From Pseudoalteromonas piratica (GTDB lineage: Bacteria > Pseudomonadota > Gammaproteobacteria > Enterobacterales > Alteromonadaceae), in NCBI RefSeq assembly GCF_000788395.1, contig NZ_CP009888.1:733501-797500 (forward strand): DNA of 64,000 nucleotides, written 5' to 3'. Positions within the stretch are counted from its first letter, which is position 1. Each line of letters begins with the position of its first letter. Shown piece by piece: positions 1-11,054 of this stretch. The notes beneath the pieces are model-generated. The model was given only the letters and a program-made list of their open reading frames with translations. It had not been told where the DNA came from and made no database searches. A program made the translations under genes and the position numbers.

Positions 1-78
1 ACGGACATTTCTAAAAACACCGTTTTTAGAACGACCCATAGGGGTACGAATACAATCAACAATTACTGGTGTTTTCAT
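1..78 (-). CDS. fadA: FadA, 3-ketoacyl-CoA thiolase (5' end only)
   Basis: Only the first 26 codons are in the window; the gene continues past its left edge. The visible N-terminus ([20 protein letters not shown]) is that of the thiolase subunit of the fatty-acid beta-oxidation complex, which cleaves 3-ketoacyl-CoA to acetyl-CoA and a shortened acyl-CoA. The ATG at 78 follows the fadB stop codon (82-80) with one base between, so the two are translationally coupled as a fadBA operon. A purine-rich ribosome site (AGAGGG) lies inside the end of fadB. The active-site cysteine lies beyond the window edge. Confidence 0.9.
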   Translation of the reverse strand, partial: MKTPVIVDCIRTPMGRSKNGVFRNVR

Positions 79-79
79 A

Positions 80-2242
80 TTATGCACCCTCTACTGAATA
101 AAATTGACGACCTTCTTCTGCCCACTGACGCGTGATATCAGAAACTTGGTAAATCGCACCTAAGTGTGCGTATTGGTCTGCTTTTGCAACAAAGTTAGCT
201 AAACCAATTTGGTCTAAATAACGGAACGCACCACCTCTGAATGGAGGGAAACCTAAGCCGTAAATAAGTGCCATATCAGCTTCTTGTGGTGATGCAACAA
301 TATTCTCTTGTAAGCAAAGTAGCACTTCGTTAAGCATTGGGATCATACAGCGGTCTATGACTTCTTCTTTGCTAAACTCTTTAGGTGCATCGCAAATTGT
401 GCTTAGTAGCGCAATTGCATCTGCATCTTTTGCTTTCTTTGGCTTACCTTTACGGTCAGGTGCATATTGGTAGAAACCTTTCCCATTTTTCTGACCAAAA
501 CGACCTTCTTTAACAAGCAGAGCAACTGGATCTTTTTCTTGTTCAGCCATACGCTCAGGGAAACCGTCCGCCATCACACCTGTACAGTGATTTGCTGTAT
601 CAAGACCAACAACATCAAGCAGGTAAGCAGGGCCCATTGGCCAGCCAAACACGTTTTCCATCACTTTATCTGCTTTCGCAAAATCTGCGCCTTCAACCAC
701 TAATTGGTTAAAGCCGGCAAAGTAAGGGAACAGCACACGGTTCACAAAGAAACCTGGGCAGTCATTTACAACAATTGGTGACTTACCTAATTTTAATGCG
801 TAATCAACAACGGCATTAATGGTTTCGTCAGATGTTTTTTCACCGCGAATAATTTCAACCAATGGCATACGGTGCACAGGGTTGAAGAAGTGCATACCAC
901 AGAAATTTTCTGGTTTTTCAAGTGCGCTTGCTAACTCATCAATACGAATAGTTGAAGTATTTGATGTCAGCACTGTGCCTTCAGGCATGTCTTTTTCTAG
1001 TTGAGAAAGCACTGCTTGTTTAATCTTTGGATTTTCAACAACCGCTTCAACAATAATGTCTGCTTTTTTAACATCGTCATCGCTTAGCGTTGGTTTGATT
1101 GCGCCTAATGTTGCAACCATTTTATCAAGCTTCATATGTCCGCGTTGAACTTTATTGCCAAGCAGTTTAGAGGCTTCTTGCATACCAAGATCAAGCGCAC
1201 CTTGGTTGATGTCTTTCATAATGATTGGCGTGCCTTTATAAGCAGACTGGTATGCAATACCGCCACCCATAATACCTGCACCCAATACCGCAGCTTGCTT
1301 GATATCAGTTGAACTGTTTTTAGCAAGTTTGCGAGCTTTAGATTTAATAAACTGGTCTGCAAGGAAAATACCTACCTGTGCTGCTGCTTCATCGGTTTTA
1401 GCTAGCTTTGCAAAGTTCATATTCTCAATTGCCATAGCTTCAGCACGGCCGTGGTTTGCAGCCGCTTTAATCGTTGCAACAGCCATTAGCGGAGAAGGGT
1501 AATGACCTTTAGTTTTACCAAATACCATGCCTTGCGCTGTCGCAAAGCTCATGCCTTGTTCCATTTGGTTCATTGCAAGTGGGTCTAACTTTGCTTGGCG
1601 TTTTGCTTGCCAATCAAGTTTACCGTTTGCCGCAAGCTCAACCATTTTGATAGCTGAGTCAACCAGTTTGTCTTTTGCTACAACGGCATCAACAGCACCG
1701 ACAGCAAGCGCTTGTTTAGCGCGGTGTTCTTTACCAGTTGTAATCCACGTCATCGCATTATCTGCACCGATAATACGCGGTAGACGAACAGTACCGCCAA
1801 AGCCTGGCATAATGCCTAGTTTAACTTCAGGTAAGCCCATTTTTAATTCTTCACTTGCTACACGGAAGTCAGTAGCAAGTACCCATTCACAACCACCACC
1901 AAGGGCCATGCCATTGATTGCTGAAATAGTTGGGAAAGGTAAATCTTCGAGTAGGTCGAAAACGTCAGTAGCATTTTTAATCCACTGAGTTAGTTCTTCT
2001 TCAGATTTTTTAAAGGTAGGTAAAAATTCAAAAATGTCAGCACCAACAATAAAGTGATCTTTATCACTGGTGAAAATCATACCTTTAATATCTTTATTAG
2101 CAGCTAGCTCTTTTAATGCAGCGCCACAGTCGCTAAGAGTTTGCTGAGAAAGTTTATTTACTGAGCCTGGAACACAGAACTTAAACTCAGCAATGTTGTC
2201 TTTAACAAAAGCAACCTGAAAAGATTCGCTTTGAAATAGCAT
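80..2242 (-). CDS. fadB: FadB, fatty-acid oxidation complex alpha subunit
   Basis: Multifunctional beta-oxidation enzyme of 720 residues: enoyl-CoA hydratase/isomerase at the N-terminus and 3-hydroxyacyl-CoA dehydrogenase in the second half. It pairs with FadA in a heterotetramer. The crotonase segment has the catalytic glutamates at E119 (GGGCEW) and E139 (GLPEVKLG), matching E. coli FadB numbering. A Rossmann motif ([10 protein letters not shown]) opens the dehydrogenase near residue 320, and the [13 protein letters not shown] block supplies its catalytic His. I chose the ATG at 2242 (MLFQSESF), the family start, with GGGAG just upstream; the frame stays open 10 more codons without conservation. 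A FadR-like operator lies directly upstream, consistent with repression when acyl-CoA is low. Confidence 0.96.
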   Translation of the reverse strand: MLFQSESFQVAFVKDNIAEFKFCVPGSVNKLSQQTLSDCGAALKELAANKDIKGMIFTSDKDHFIVGADIFEFLPTFKKSEEELTQWIKNATDVFDLLEDLPFPTISAINGMALGGGCEWVLATDFRVASEELKMGLPEVKLGIMPGFGGTVRLPRIIGADNAMTWITTGKEHRAKQALAVGAVDAVVAKDKLVDSAIKMVELAANGKLDWQAKRQAKLDPLAMNQMEQGMSFATAQGMVFGKTKGHYPSPLMAVATIKAAANHGRAEAMAIENMNFAKLAKTDEAAAQVGIFLADQFIKSKARKLAKNSSTDIKQAAVLGAGIMGGGIAYQSAYKGTPIIMKDINQGALDLGMQEASKLLGNKVQRGHMKLDKMVATLGAIKPTLSDDDVKKADIIVEAVVENPKIKQAVLSQLEKDMPEGTVLTSNTSTIRIDELASALEKPENFCGMHFFNPVHRMPLVEIIRGEKTSDETINAVVDYALKLGKSPIVVNDCPGFFVNRVLFPYFAGFNQLVVEGADFAKADKVMENVFGWPMGPAYLLDVVGLDTANHCTGVMADGFPERMAEQEKDPVALLVKEGRFGQKNGKGFYQYAPDRKGKPKKAKDADAIALLSTICDAPKEFSKEEVIDRCMIPMLNEVLLCLQENIVASPQEADMALIYGLGFPPFRGGAFRYLDQIGLANFVAKADQYAHLGAIYQVSDITRQWAEEGRQFYSVEGA

Positions 2243-2270
2243 AGTATTGCTCCCTAATTTCTCGCACCAC

Positions 2271-2287
2271 AACTGGTACGATGAGTT
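2271..2287. promoter_or_regulatory. Candidate FadR operator upstream of fadBA
   Basis: The 17 bases AACTGGTACGATGAGTT match the E. coli FadR consensus (AACTGGTCNGACNTGTT) at 12 of its 15 defined positions. The site ends about 30 bp upstream of the fadB ATG, where a repressor would block transcription. It is a hand match to a remembered consensus, and a PsrA-type regulator could act here instead. Confidence 0.5.
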
Positions 2288-2569
2288 TGGTTTTTACGCA
2301 GTGTCGCTTCTTTGCGATTAAATTGCAATTAAAATTTTAGTTGGCTTTTTACATAAGATTAAAAACTGGACAAAAAAATTAACGTGAGCGTTGTCAGTGG
2401 TCGTATCAATAAGGGGATTAAGCTTAAAAGGCTGACGTTTAGGTTTACATTGATTAAGATGACATTACTGCAGTTTGGGTAAACGCTAGAATTATGCAGC
2501 GCATTTTTAAATTTATTTGAATAGAGAGCCGCAGGGCATTTTAACTACTGCGGTAAAGAGAGCAAAACA

Positions 2570-4462
2570 GTGAAAAAATCATGGATTTTAACAACGCTTG
2601 TTAGCTTAGTCATTTCGTCTCCTTCGTTGAGTGCAAGTGTTGATAAAACAGTACATAAAGAATTTTTGGCGTTAGAAAAGCTCGCTAAAAAAAATGACAA
2701 AAAAAAGTTTTATTTGGCTTTAAAACAGTCATCTCATCCACTTTCACCTTATGCTGAAGCGACCTTTTTAGAAAACTATCCTAAGTTATCGAATAAAAAA
2801 GAAATTAATAAGTTTTTAGATACCTATCAGGGCACTCCTTTAGAGTGGAAAGTACGCTCTGCTTGGTTAGATAACTTAATTAAACGTAATCAAAAAGCAC
2901 TTTATATAGATGCATTTAGGCCTACTAGTAATGCTGAGTATCACTGTACTTATTTAACCTATCAGCTTAAGTTAGGTGCACCAAAAGAGGCGATTTTCAA
3001 TCAAGTCGATGAGCTTTGGAATGTGGCAAAATCACAACCGAAAGCATGTGATAACTTGTTCGCAAACTGGCGAAAAGCAGGGCACTTAAGTCAAGATCTT
3101 GTTTGGCAACGGATTACCAAAGTGTCTGAAAAAGGCGATACCAGCTTACTGAGTTTTTTAAGTCGACTACTGCCCAAAGATGAGCGCTATTTAACAGATT
3201 TGTATAAAACAGTAAGACGAGACCCCTCCGCAGCTGCTGGGCTTTATCGTTTTAAAAAACGTACTGAAAAAGAGGGTCAAATAGCGCTCTACGGTGTGAA
3301 ACGTTTGGTGTGGCGAGATCGTGATTTAGCTATCAGAGCTTGGCAAAAGCTCGAGACGATGTTTGACTATTCAGAGCAACAAAAACAATCACTGTATTAT
3401 ATTTTTGCTTTATCTCTGGCCTCAGGTAAACACAAAGAAGCAAAGTTTTACCTGAATAAAGTCGCGCCTGAAAGGCACGACAGTAAGTTGATGCAATGGC
3501 AGTTAAGCAACATGTTGCGTGAACAAGATTGGCAGGGCATCATCGCTTATTCAACCGGTAAAACATTGAATAATGGTTACCGCTACTGGCTTGCTTATGC
3601 TCATGATAAGGTGGGGAAAAAACAGCAAGCACAAGCGCTTTGGCAAGCACTTGCGAAAAAACGCGATTACTATGGCTTTTTGGCTGCGTCACGTTTAGGA
3701 CTTGAGGTGTCTCTTGAATATCAGCCTGCTGTGGTCGATCCTAAAAGTCAAAAACTGGTAAGTGAAAACCCAGCGTTTAAACGAGCCCAAGCACTTTATG
3801 AACTTGAGCGCTTTTATTCAGCTCGTCGTGAGTGGAACGCCCTTATTGTCGGTTCCACCGACGAAGAAAAACTGGCTGCGGCGAGCTTAGCGAATCAAAT
3901 GGGTTGGCACGATAGTGTTATCCGTGTGATGAGTCAGCTAAAAGCATTTAACTTACTCGACTATCGCTTTCCAACACCTTACAGCGAGCAGTTCGAACGC
4001 TATAGCAATCGCAGCAAAGTCGACACAACATGGGCTTATGCAATTTCCCGTCGCGAAAGCTCGTTTGCTTCCGATGCATATTCCAGTGCTGGTGCTGTAG
4101 GCCTTATGCAGTTATTGCCAAGTACCGCGCGTTATGTGAATAAAGGTAAGGTCAGTCAGCATCAACTAAAAAAACCGCATATTAATATTCGCTTAGGCAC
4201 GCAATACCTTAACTATCTTAAGAAAAAGAGTAAGGGGAATGAGGTGATTGCTACCGCTTCATATAATGCGGGTTATCACAAAGTGAAACGCTGGTTACCA
4301 AAAGAAGCAGTGGATTTTGATCTCTGGGTAGAAGCGATACCGTATCGCGAGACCCGAGAGTACGTTAAAAATGTATTTGCGTATCGACAGGTGTATGCAA
4401 CCCGTGCTGGAAATAAAGATAACTTGTTTGATGATCTAATAGCCATGAAGATACAAAAGTAG
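2570..4462 (+). CDS. slt: Soluble lytic murein transglycosylase (Slt70-type)
   Basis: Periplasmic enzyme that cleaves the MurNAc-GlcNAc bond of peptidoglycan to give 1,6-anhydro products during wall turnover. It has 630 residues, near the size of E. coli Slt. A signal peptide (LVSLVISSPSLSASVDK) is followed by a long helical superhelix domain. The C-terminal SLT domain contains ISRRESSFASDAYSSAGAVG with catalytic Glu at about residue 496, then GLMQLLPSTA and ATASYNAGYHKVKRW. Translation starts at a GTG, with AAAGAGAG upstream. It is divergent from fadB and upstream of pepQ. A small stem (CCGCAG 2529-2534 / CTGCGG 2548-2553) precedes the ribosome site. Confidence 0.93.
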   Translation: MKKSWILTTLVSLVISSPSLSASVDKTVHKEFLALEKLAKKNDKKKFYLALKQSSHPLSPYAEATFLENYPKLSNKKEINKFLDTYQGTPLEWKVRSAWLDNLIKRNQKALYIDAFRPTSNAEYHCTYLTYQLKLGAPKEAIFNQVDELWNVAKSQPKACDNLFANWRKAGHLSQDLVWQRITKVSEKGDTSLLSFLSRLLPKDERYLTDLYKTVRRDPSAAAGLYRFKKRTEKEGQIALYGVKRLVWRDRDLAIRAWQKLETMFDYSEQQKQSLYYIFALSLASGKHKEAKFYLNKVAPERHDSKLMQWQLSNMLREQDWQGIIAYSTGKTLNNGYRYWLAYAHDKVGKKQQAQALWQALAKKRDYYGFLAASRLGLEVSLEYQPAVVDPKSQKLVSENPAFKRAQALYELERFYSARREWNALIVGSTDEEKLAAASLANQMGWHDSVIRVMSQLKAFNLLDYRFPTPYSEQFERYSNRSKVDTTWAYAISRRESSFASDAYSSAGAVGLMQLLPSTARYVNKGKVSQHQLKKPHINIRLGTQYLNYLKKKSKGNEVIATASYNAGYHKVKRWLPKEAVDFDLWVEAIPYRETREYVKNVFAYRQVYATRAGNKDNLFDDLIAMKIQK

Positions 4463-4553
4463 ATTTGGCAAATTACTTGCAGACAATTTTGATTGAATGC
4501 TGCCTATTATGATTGGCACTTAGAGATGGTACACTTGATAAAGAACACACTGA

Positions 4554-5888
<1,335 letters not shown>

Positions 5889-5912
5889 TCTAAATAACAA
5901 GTGATACACTTT

Positions 5913-5935
5913 AAGGAGCCATATGGCTCCTTTTT
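5913..5935 (+). terminator. Rho-independent terminator after pepQ
   Basis: A perfect 20-base palindrome (AAGGAGCC AT/AT GGCTCCTT) runs into five T's, 25 bases after the pepQ stop. The yigZ start is only 13 bases further on, so yigZ is fed either by readthrough or by a promoter overlapping this site. Confidence 0.85.
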
Positions 5936-5947
5936 AGTTTGTAAGTT

Positions 5948-6565
5948 ATGACTCAAGAATACCAATACCCAGCAACACGAACCTTGTATCGTGAAGAAAT
6001 AAAAAAAAGCACCTTTATTGTACATATTGCACATACACCTAGCATTGCAGATGCAAAAGCCTTTATAAAAAGCATCAATGAAGAGTACCCAGATGCACGT
6101 CATAATTGTTGGGCGCATGTGGCGGGGGAGCCAGGTGGTAGTCATGTACTGGGGTTTTCTGACGATGGTGAACCAAATGGTACGGCTGGAAAGCCAATGT
6201 TAAATGTGCTTATGGGCTCTGGGCTTGGTGAAATCACAGCGGTAATTACGCGCTATTTTGGCGGCATAAAGTTGGGCACAGGTGGGCTGGTTCGTGCATA
6301 TGGTGGCTCACTTAATAATGCATTGAATAACATTGAAGTACTAACTCGTGTTCCAATGGTGACATTACTTGGTGAATCGAGTTATGCGCTACAAGGGGTA
6401 ATTGAACAACATATTAATACTCAGTTTAGTGGTAGTAATATTGAGAAAGACTTCTCCGCAAATATTGCATGGCAAATCGCCATTGATGAGCGAAATGCAG
6501 CGCAGGCGATAAAAGATATTTATGAAATATCCAATGGTGCTGTTGAGTTAAAAGTAAAACAGTAA
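5948..6565 (+). CDS. yigZ: YigZ/IMPACT family protein
   Basis: Protein of 205 residues from the YigZ/IMPACT (UPF0029) family. It has the typical N-terminal half (DARHNCWAHVAG, GFSDDGEPNGTAGKPML, TRYFGGIKLGTGGLVRAYG) and a smaller ferredoxin-like C-terminal domain. Eukaryotic IMPACT modulates GCN2 signalling, while the bacterial role is not settled. It lies between pepQ and trkH, the conserved E. coli order. The ribosome site is weak. A start at 5948 puts the first conserved block at the expected distance. Confidence 0.9.
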   Translation: MTQEYQYPATRTLYREEIKKSTFIVHIAHTPSIADAKAFIKSINEEYPDARHNCWAHVAGEPGGSHVLGFSDDGEPNGTAGKPMLNVLMGSGLGEITAVITRYFGGIKLGTGGLVRAYGGSLNNALNNIEVLTRVPMVTLLGESSYALQGVIEQHINTQFSGSNIEKDFSANIAWQIAIDERNAAQAIKDIYEISNGAVELKVKQ

Positions 6566-6602
6566 GAGAATAGCTTAAAATAGCTCGTTTCTTACTCTTG
6601 CA

Positions 6603-8054
6603 ATGCAATACAGAACAATAATTAAAATATTAGGGCAGTTAGTTGCTCTATTTAGTATCACCATGATCCCGCCAGCGCTCGTTTCGCTTATTTATAAAGA
6701 TGGTGGTGGTGTACCGTTTGTTCTGGCATTTGTCTTCAGTATTATTATTGGCTTAATAGCTTACTACCCAAACCGTAAACAAAGAGGGGATTTGAAGGCC
6801 CGAGAAGGCTTTTTAATTGTGGTTTTGTTTTGGTTAGTACTGGGCAGCTTTGGTTCGTTACCGTTAATTTTTTTGGAAGAACCTAACCTATCTATTGCCG
6901 ATTCGGTTTTTGAATCCTTTTCTGGCCTCACCACTACAGGGGCTACCGTTTTAACGGGTATTGAGTATTTACCTAAAGCGATTTTATTCTATCGCCAGCA
7001 ACTACAATGGCTAGGTGGTATGGGTATCATCGTACTTGCCGTTGCGGTACTGCCTATGCTTGGGGTGGGTGGCATGCAGCTTTACCGCGCTGAAACACCG
7101 GGGCCTGTAAAAGATTCAAAAATGACTCCGCGCATCGCCGATACAGCAAAGCACCTTTGGTATATATATGTGTCGCTTACAGGTGCGTGTACTTTGGCGT
7201 ATTGGGCAGCTGGGATGAATTGGTTTGATGCTATTTGCCATGCCTTTTCGACTATCGCCATTGGCGGTTTTTCTACTTATGATGCCTCTATTGGCCACTT
7301 TAATAGCCCGCTAATTAACATTATTTGTGTGGTGTTTTTACTTATTGCTGCAGTGAACTTCTCGCTGCATTATGCGGCAGTGGCTAATAAAAACTTTCGC
7401 GTTTATTGGCGTGACCCAGAGCTCAAAGTATTTCTATTTATTCAAACATGTTTAGTGCTTTTGTGTTTCTTTGTACTGACGTCTGCAGGTATTTATACCT
7501 CGACCGATCAGGCATTTGACCAAGCGCTATTCCAAGCCGTTTCAATTAGTACAACGGCTGGTTTTGCCACAGATAGCTTCTCACAGTGGCCGCTGTTTTT
7601 ACCAATTTTGCTGATCTTTTCAAGCTTTATTGGTGGCTGTGCTGGCTCAACAGGTGGCGGCATGAAAGTAGTACGCGTGTTTCTGTTGTACTTACAGGGT
7701 ATTCGCGAGTTAAACCGCTTGGTACACCCACGTGCAATTTACTCTATAAAGCTTGGTCGCAAAGCATTACCTGATAAAGTAGTCGAAGCTGTATGGGGTT
7801 TTTTCTCCGCCTATGCTTTGGTATTTGTCATCATTATGCTGTGCTTATTAGCAACTGGAATGGACAACATCACGGCATTCTCAGCAACTGCCGCCTGCTT
7901 AAATAACTTAGGGCCAGGCTTAGGTGATGTTGCAGCGCACTTTGGCGATATTACCGATACTGCAAAGTGGATTTTAACACTTGCTATGGTATTTGGCCGC
8001 CTCGAAATTTTCACATTACTCGTATTATTCACCCCAACATTCTGGCGTGGGTGA
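6603..8054 (+). CDS. trkH: TrkH, potassium uptake channel subunit
   Basis: Inner-membrane K+-translocating subunit of the Trk system, 483 residues, with about ten hydrophobic segments in four pseudo-repeats. Selectivity-filter loops are visible: SGLTTTGATVLTG, STIAIGGFSTYD, ISTTAGFATDSF and CLNNLGPGLG. The end VFGRLEIFTLLVLFTPTFWRG is typical of TrkH. It requires the NAD-binding TrkA subunit, which is encoded about 2 kb away on the other strand (9643-11019), so both halves of the transporter are in this window but not in one operon. In E. coli hemG and an rRNA operon follow trkH; here a repeat cluster does. Confidence 0.96.
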   Translation: MQYRTIIKILGQLVALFSITMIPPALVSLIYKDGGGVPFVLAFVFSIIIGLIAYYPNRKQRGDLKAREGFLIVVLFWLVLGSFGSLPLIFLEEPNLSIADSVFESFSGLTTTGATVLTGIEYLPKAILFYRQQLQWLGGMGIIVLAVAVLPMLGVGGMQLYRAETPGPVKDSKMTPRIADTAKHLWYIYVSLTGACTLAYWAAGMNWFDAICHAFSTIAIGGFSTYDASIGHFNSPLINIICVVFLLIAAVNFSLHYAAVANKNFRVYWRDPELKVFLFIQTCLVLLCFFVLTSAGIYTSTDQAFDQALFQAVSISTTAGFATDSFSQWPLFLPILLIFSSFIGGCAGSTGGGMKVVRVFLLYLQGIRELNRLVHPRAIYSIKLGRKALPDKVVEAVWGFFSAYALVFVIIMLCLLATGMDNITAFSATAACLNNLGPGLGDVAAHFGDITDTAKWILTLAMVFGRLEIFTLLVLFTPTFWRG

Positions 8055-8265
8055 GACCAGACCGAAACGAAGTTTCGCAGCTGGTCGAACGCGAGAAAGG
8101 GATTTCTAGCCGGAATATCGCGTCAGGACGACTTAATATATCGGTCGTTTATTCCAGACCGCAACGAAGTTTAGGCCGCTCATTTACATCCATGTAATTG
8201 CGGCATTAGTACATCTTGTACGTCACAGCTGGTCGAACGCGAGAAAGGGATTTCGAGCTGGACCC
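8055..8265. repeat. Palindromic intergenic repeat cluster after trkH
   Basis: Two identical 29-bp copies lie at 8078-8106 and 8226-8254 (beginning CAGCTGGTCGAACGCGAG), 148 bp apart. A second motif (AGACCGNAACGAAGTTT) recurs at 8059 and 8156, each time upstream of the 29-mer, so the unit is composite. The first unit forms a nested hairpin: GACCAG (8055-8060) with CTGGTC (8081-8086), around CGAAAC-GAA-GTTTCG. Between units a further stem (GCCGC...GCGGC, around TTACAT-CC-ATGTAA) and GTACA-TCT-TGTAC occur. No convincing reading frame is present. I take it as a REP/BIME-like or small non-autonomous element. Confidence 0.7.
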
Positions 8266-8295
8266 AACGTCGGAATGATTTTGAAGTCTGTCAAA

Positions 8296-8326
8296 AAAAC
8301 AAAAAAGAGCGCCATTGACGCTCTTT
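8296..8326 (-). terminator. Terminator for the secreted-protein gene at 8354
   Basis: Stem AAAGAGCG (8304-8311) pairs with CGCTCTTT (8319-8326) around a 7-base loop. Read on the minus strand it is followed by a run of T's broken once, so it terminates the leftward gene ending at 8354. Confidence 0.85.
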
Positions 8327-8353
8327 GATTCTGGTTTAAAGTGACTCAGTTTA

Positions 8354-9478
8354 TTAACGTGGTTGAATCGTTAAAGGCTCAAGTGTGATAGTTGCATTTG
8401 AGCTAGCGCCTTTGTGATTTGAATAGCGTTGGCCTTCAAATAAAGTGTAATACACATCCACATAGTCATCATCGTTGGTAAACCATGAGTCAGGCATAGT
8501 AGCCAGTACTTTATTGGTTAACTGTGGAATAATGGCATAACCTTGTACTTCTGGGTCTGGAATTGCTTTAAGAATCTCGGTAGCAACATCAAGTAAGCGG
8601 CTCGCAAGTTCTTTGTAGTTAGTGTTGTCATCCTGCTCCATCATTAAAATATCAGCAGCTTGCCAACGATAGCGGTCCCAATAAATGATAATTTGATTAG
8701 GGTTATAAGTAGTGCCATCGTAATCAAGATATGGCATATCTACTATATCGAGTACAGGCTCATCACGAGAAGGGCTCACACCAGTAACGATACTATATAC
8801 TTCTGCTTTACCAGATATCCATGGCTCTTCATCGTCTTGTAAGTGAATTGATTTAAGCACTGACGTTTGAATTGGGTTGGTTGAAGATTGAATACTTGAT
8901 TCTAAAGCCTGTTTAGGTGAGCTGCTAAATGGTTTTAATGTTTTTTTTAATACCGAAATACCTTCCGATAACGCTTGTTTATTATCGAGTTCAACAATTA
9001 ATACTGGACGCTCTGGTAGCTCATTAACCGGCAAATGAAAGGTGTTGCCTTGAGTGTCAAATGCTTCAATAAATTGCCATGATTTCTCATTACCTGCTGG
9101 TGCCCATGCAAATAACGGTGTTTCAGACATTAACGAGTTAAGCATGCTTGAGTCAGCAACTCTTAGTTGTGTGATAGAGTGGTTATTGTTAGGTAAACCT
9201 TTAGCTGTGCGAATGTTTGCTTCTACTTGTTTGAGGTTGCTCATTGCTTGGTTATTTAAAGCAAGTTCTGCTGGTTCAACGATTAAATCATAGCGTGAAG
9301 TTGAGGCGAGAATGCTTGGCTTTAGCGCTGTATAGTTTTTTGCAAATGAAAGCGCTAATGCACGTTTTTGTTCTGCAATATGCATGGAACGTTCTTGGCT
9401 TGCACTTTCAAAGGCTGACACACTCGCCATAGGTAAAGCGAGTGCGCTAAGTAATATTGATTTTATTATTTTATTCAT
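8354..9478 (-). CDS. Secreted protein of unknown function (possibly DUF3103)
   Basis: Protein of 374 residues with a clear signal peptide (MNKIIKSILLSALALPMASVSA). No catalytic motif is recognised. The middle part (DDEEPWISGKAEVYSIVTGV, VDMPYLDYDGTTYNPNQIII, EQDDNTNYKEL) and the acidic NDDDYVDVYYTLFEG tail resemble, from memory, the gammaproteobacterial DUF3103 family, but I cannot confirm this. It stands alone: trkA ends upstream on the same strand 164 bp away, and it has its own terminator. A ribosome site (GGAGA) supports the ATG. A 10-bp inverted repeat (9496-9505 / 9514-9523) sits just upstream. Confidence 0.6.
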   Translation of the reverse strand: MNKIIKSILLSALALPMASVSAFESASQERSMHIAEQKRALALSFAKNYTALKPSILASTSRYDLIVEPAELALNNQAMSNLKQVEANIRTAKGLPNNNHSITQLRVADSSMLNSLMSETPLFAWAPAGNEKSWQFIEAFDTQGNTFHLPVNELPERPVLIVELDNKQALSEGISVLKKTLKPFSSSPKQALESSIQSSTNPIQTSVLKSIHLQDDEEPWISGKAEVYSIVTGVSPSRDEPVLDIVDMPYLDYDGTTYNPNQIIIYWDRYRWQAADILMMEQDDNTNYKELASRLLDVATEILKAIPDPEVQGYAIIPQLTNKVLATMPDSWFTNDDDYVDVYYTLFEGQRYSNHKGASSNATITLEPLTIQPR

Positions 9479-9495
9479 TAACTTGTCTCCAATAG

Positions 9496-9523
9496 TAAAG
9501 GTACATATTCATGTGTACCTTTA
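9496..9523. promoter_or_regulatory. Inverted repeat in the 5' region of the 8354-9478 gene
   Basis: TAAAGGTACA and TGTACCTTTA are exact reverse complements separated by 8 bases, starting 18 bases upstream of the start codon. The pair could be an operator or an mRNA hairpin that covers the leader. The rest of 9479-9642 is AT-rich with no gene. Confidence 0.4.
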
Positions 9524-9642
9524 TTAGCTCCAAGTTAGAATAAATAGTCAATAATGTAACGAAAGGTTAATAAATAAACAGAAATTATACTGAAGTATTT
9601 ATGAGTAAAACTTTGTTTAGAAGTACTATTTCTAAATTTAAC

Positions 9643-11019
9643 TTATAAGAAGATAGCACTTACTTGGAACAGCTTCTCAACAACGTGAATCTGTTTTTTA
9701 TCGATTAAGAACATAATGACGTGGTCACCTGAGAGGATCACGGTATCGTCATGGGCAATGAGAACATCATCGTTTCGCACAATAGCCCCGATAGTTGTGC
9801 CTGCTGGTAGTTTAATATCTTGAATGGCTCTACCAACTACCTTTGAGGTGGTTTCATCACCATGGGCGACTGCCTCAATAGCTTCTGCGGCACCTTTACG
9901 AAGTGAATATACATTCACAATATCACCACGTCGGACATGCGTTAAGAGAGCTGAAATAGTCGCCTGTTGAGGTGAAATAGCAATATCAATTTCGCCACCT
10001 TGCACTAAGTCAACATAAGCACCACGTTGAATTAACACCATGGTTTTCTGTGCGCCCATGCGTTTGGCAAGCATGGCAGACATGATGTTTGCCTCATCGT
10101 CGTTAGTAACAGCAATAAATACGTCGACTTGTTCGATATGTTCTTCCGATAACAACTCTTGGTCTGACGCATCACCACAAAATACAACGGTACGGTCTAA
10201 TCTACCGGATAAATATTCAGCGCGTTCAGGGTTGCGCTCAATCAGTTTTACACTGTGACTTTTCTCTAATGTACGGGCAAGACCAGCACCGATATTACCG
10301 CCACCAACAATCATTATTTTTTTATACGATTGTTCGAGTTTTTGCAGTTCGCTCATTACCGCGCGAATATGCTTAGTTGCTGCAACGAAGAATATTTCGT
10401 CATCGGCTTCAATAACAGTGGTGCCTAAAGGTTTGATTGGTCGACCTTTACGATAAATGGCTGCTACTCGTGTTTCTACATTAGGAATATGCTTTTTGAG
10501 CGCTGATAGCGCATAACCAACGAGTAAACCACCATAATAAGCCTTTACAGCTACAAGAGATAATTTACCTTCTGCAAACTGCAGCACTTGCAGTGCCCCA
10601 GGATAATCTATAAGGCGATGAATGTAGCGTGTAACCAATTGTTCAGGCGCAATGTAGTGGTCTACTGGTAAGTCATGGTTATGAAATAGTTGCTCTTTGT
10701 ATTTGAGGTATTGCTCAGAGCGAATACGTGCAATTTTAGTTGGCGTATTAAAAATACTGTAAGCGATTTGACAGGCAATCATATTAACTTCGTCAGAGCT
10801 AGTAACCGCAATAATCATATCGGCGTCTTCAGCGCCAGCCTGGCGTAATACTTCAGGGTGAGCACTGTGACCAGACACAACTTGAAGGTCGTACTTATCT
10901 TGTAATACGCGTAGCTTTTCTCGGTTAATATCAACCACGGTGATTTCGTTTTTTTCACCGACTAGGTTTTCTGCTAAGGTGCCGCCAACTTGTCCGGCAC
11001 CTAAAATGATAATTTTCAT
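9643..11019 (-). CDS. trkA: TrkA, NAD-binding regulatory subunit of K+ uptake
   Basis: Peripheral membrane protein of 458 residues that gates TrkH in response to nucleotides. It has two RCK halves, each with an N-terminal Rossmann motif ([13 protein letters not shown] at about residue 7; [13 protein letters not shown] near 240) and a C-terminal TrkA-C segment. It is the last gene of the leftward run def-fmt-rsmB-trkA, 35 bp after rsmB, the same order as in E. coli. Its partner TrkH is encoded at 6603-8054. Confidence 0.97.
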   Translation of the reverse strand: MKIIILGAGQVGGTLAENLVGEKNEITVVDINREKLRVLQDKYDLQVVSGHSAHPEVLRQAGAEDADMIIAVTSSDEVNMIACQIAYSIFNTPTKIARIRSEQYLKYKEQLFHNHDLPVDHYIAPEQLVTRYIHRLIDYPGALQVLQFAEGKLSLVAVKAYYGGLLVGYALSALKKHIPNVETRVAAIYRKGRPIKPLGTTVIEADDEIFFVAATKHIRAVMSELQKLEQSYKKIMIVGGGNIGAGLARTLEKSHSVKLIERNPERAEYLSGRLDRTVVFCGDASDQELLSEEHIEQVDVFIAVTNDDEANIMSAMLAKRMGAQKTMVLIQRGAYVDLVQGGEIDIAISPQQATISALLTHVRRGDIVNVYSLRKGAAEAIEAVAHGDETTSKVVGRAIQDIKLPAGTTIGAIVRNDDVLIAHDDTVILSGDHVIMFLIDKKQIHVVEKLFQVSAIFL

Positions 11020-11054
11020 ACTGTCAATCGCTTAGTTGGCGAGCTTCGCCTTAA

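Noticed and set aside
1527..1988. Open frame on the plus strand opposite fadB
   Set aside because: Mirror frame of a strongly conserved gene; no ribosome site and low-complexity composition.
2243..2272. Upstream extension of fadB by 10 codons
   Set aside because: The family start is MLFQSESF with GGGAG at the right spacing; the extension is not conserved in character and overlaps the ribosome site and the FadR-like region.
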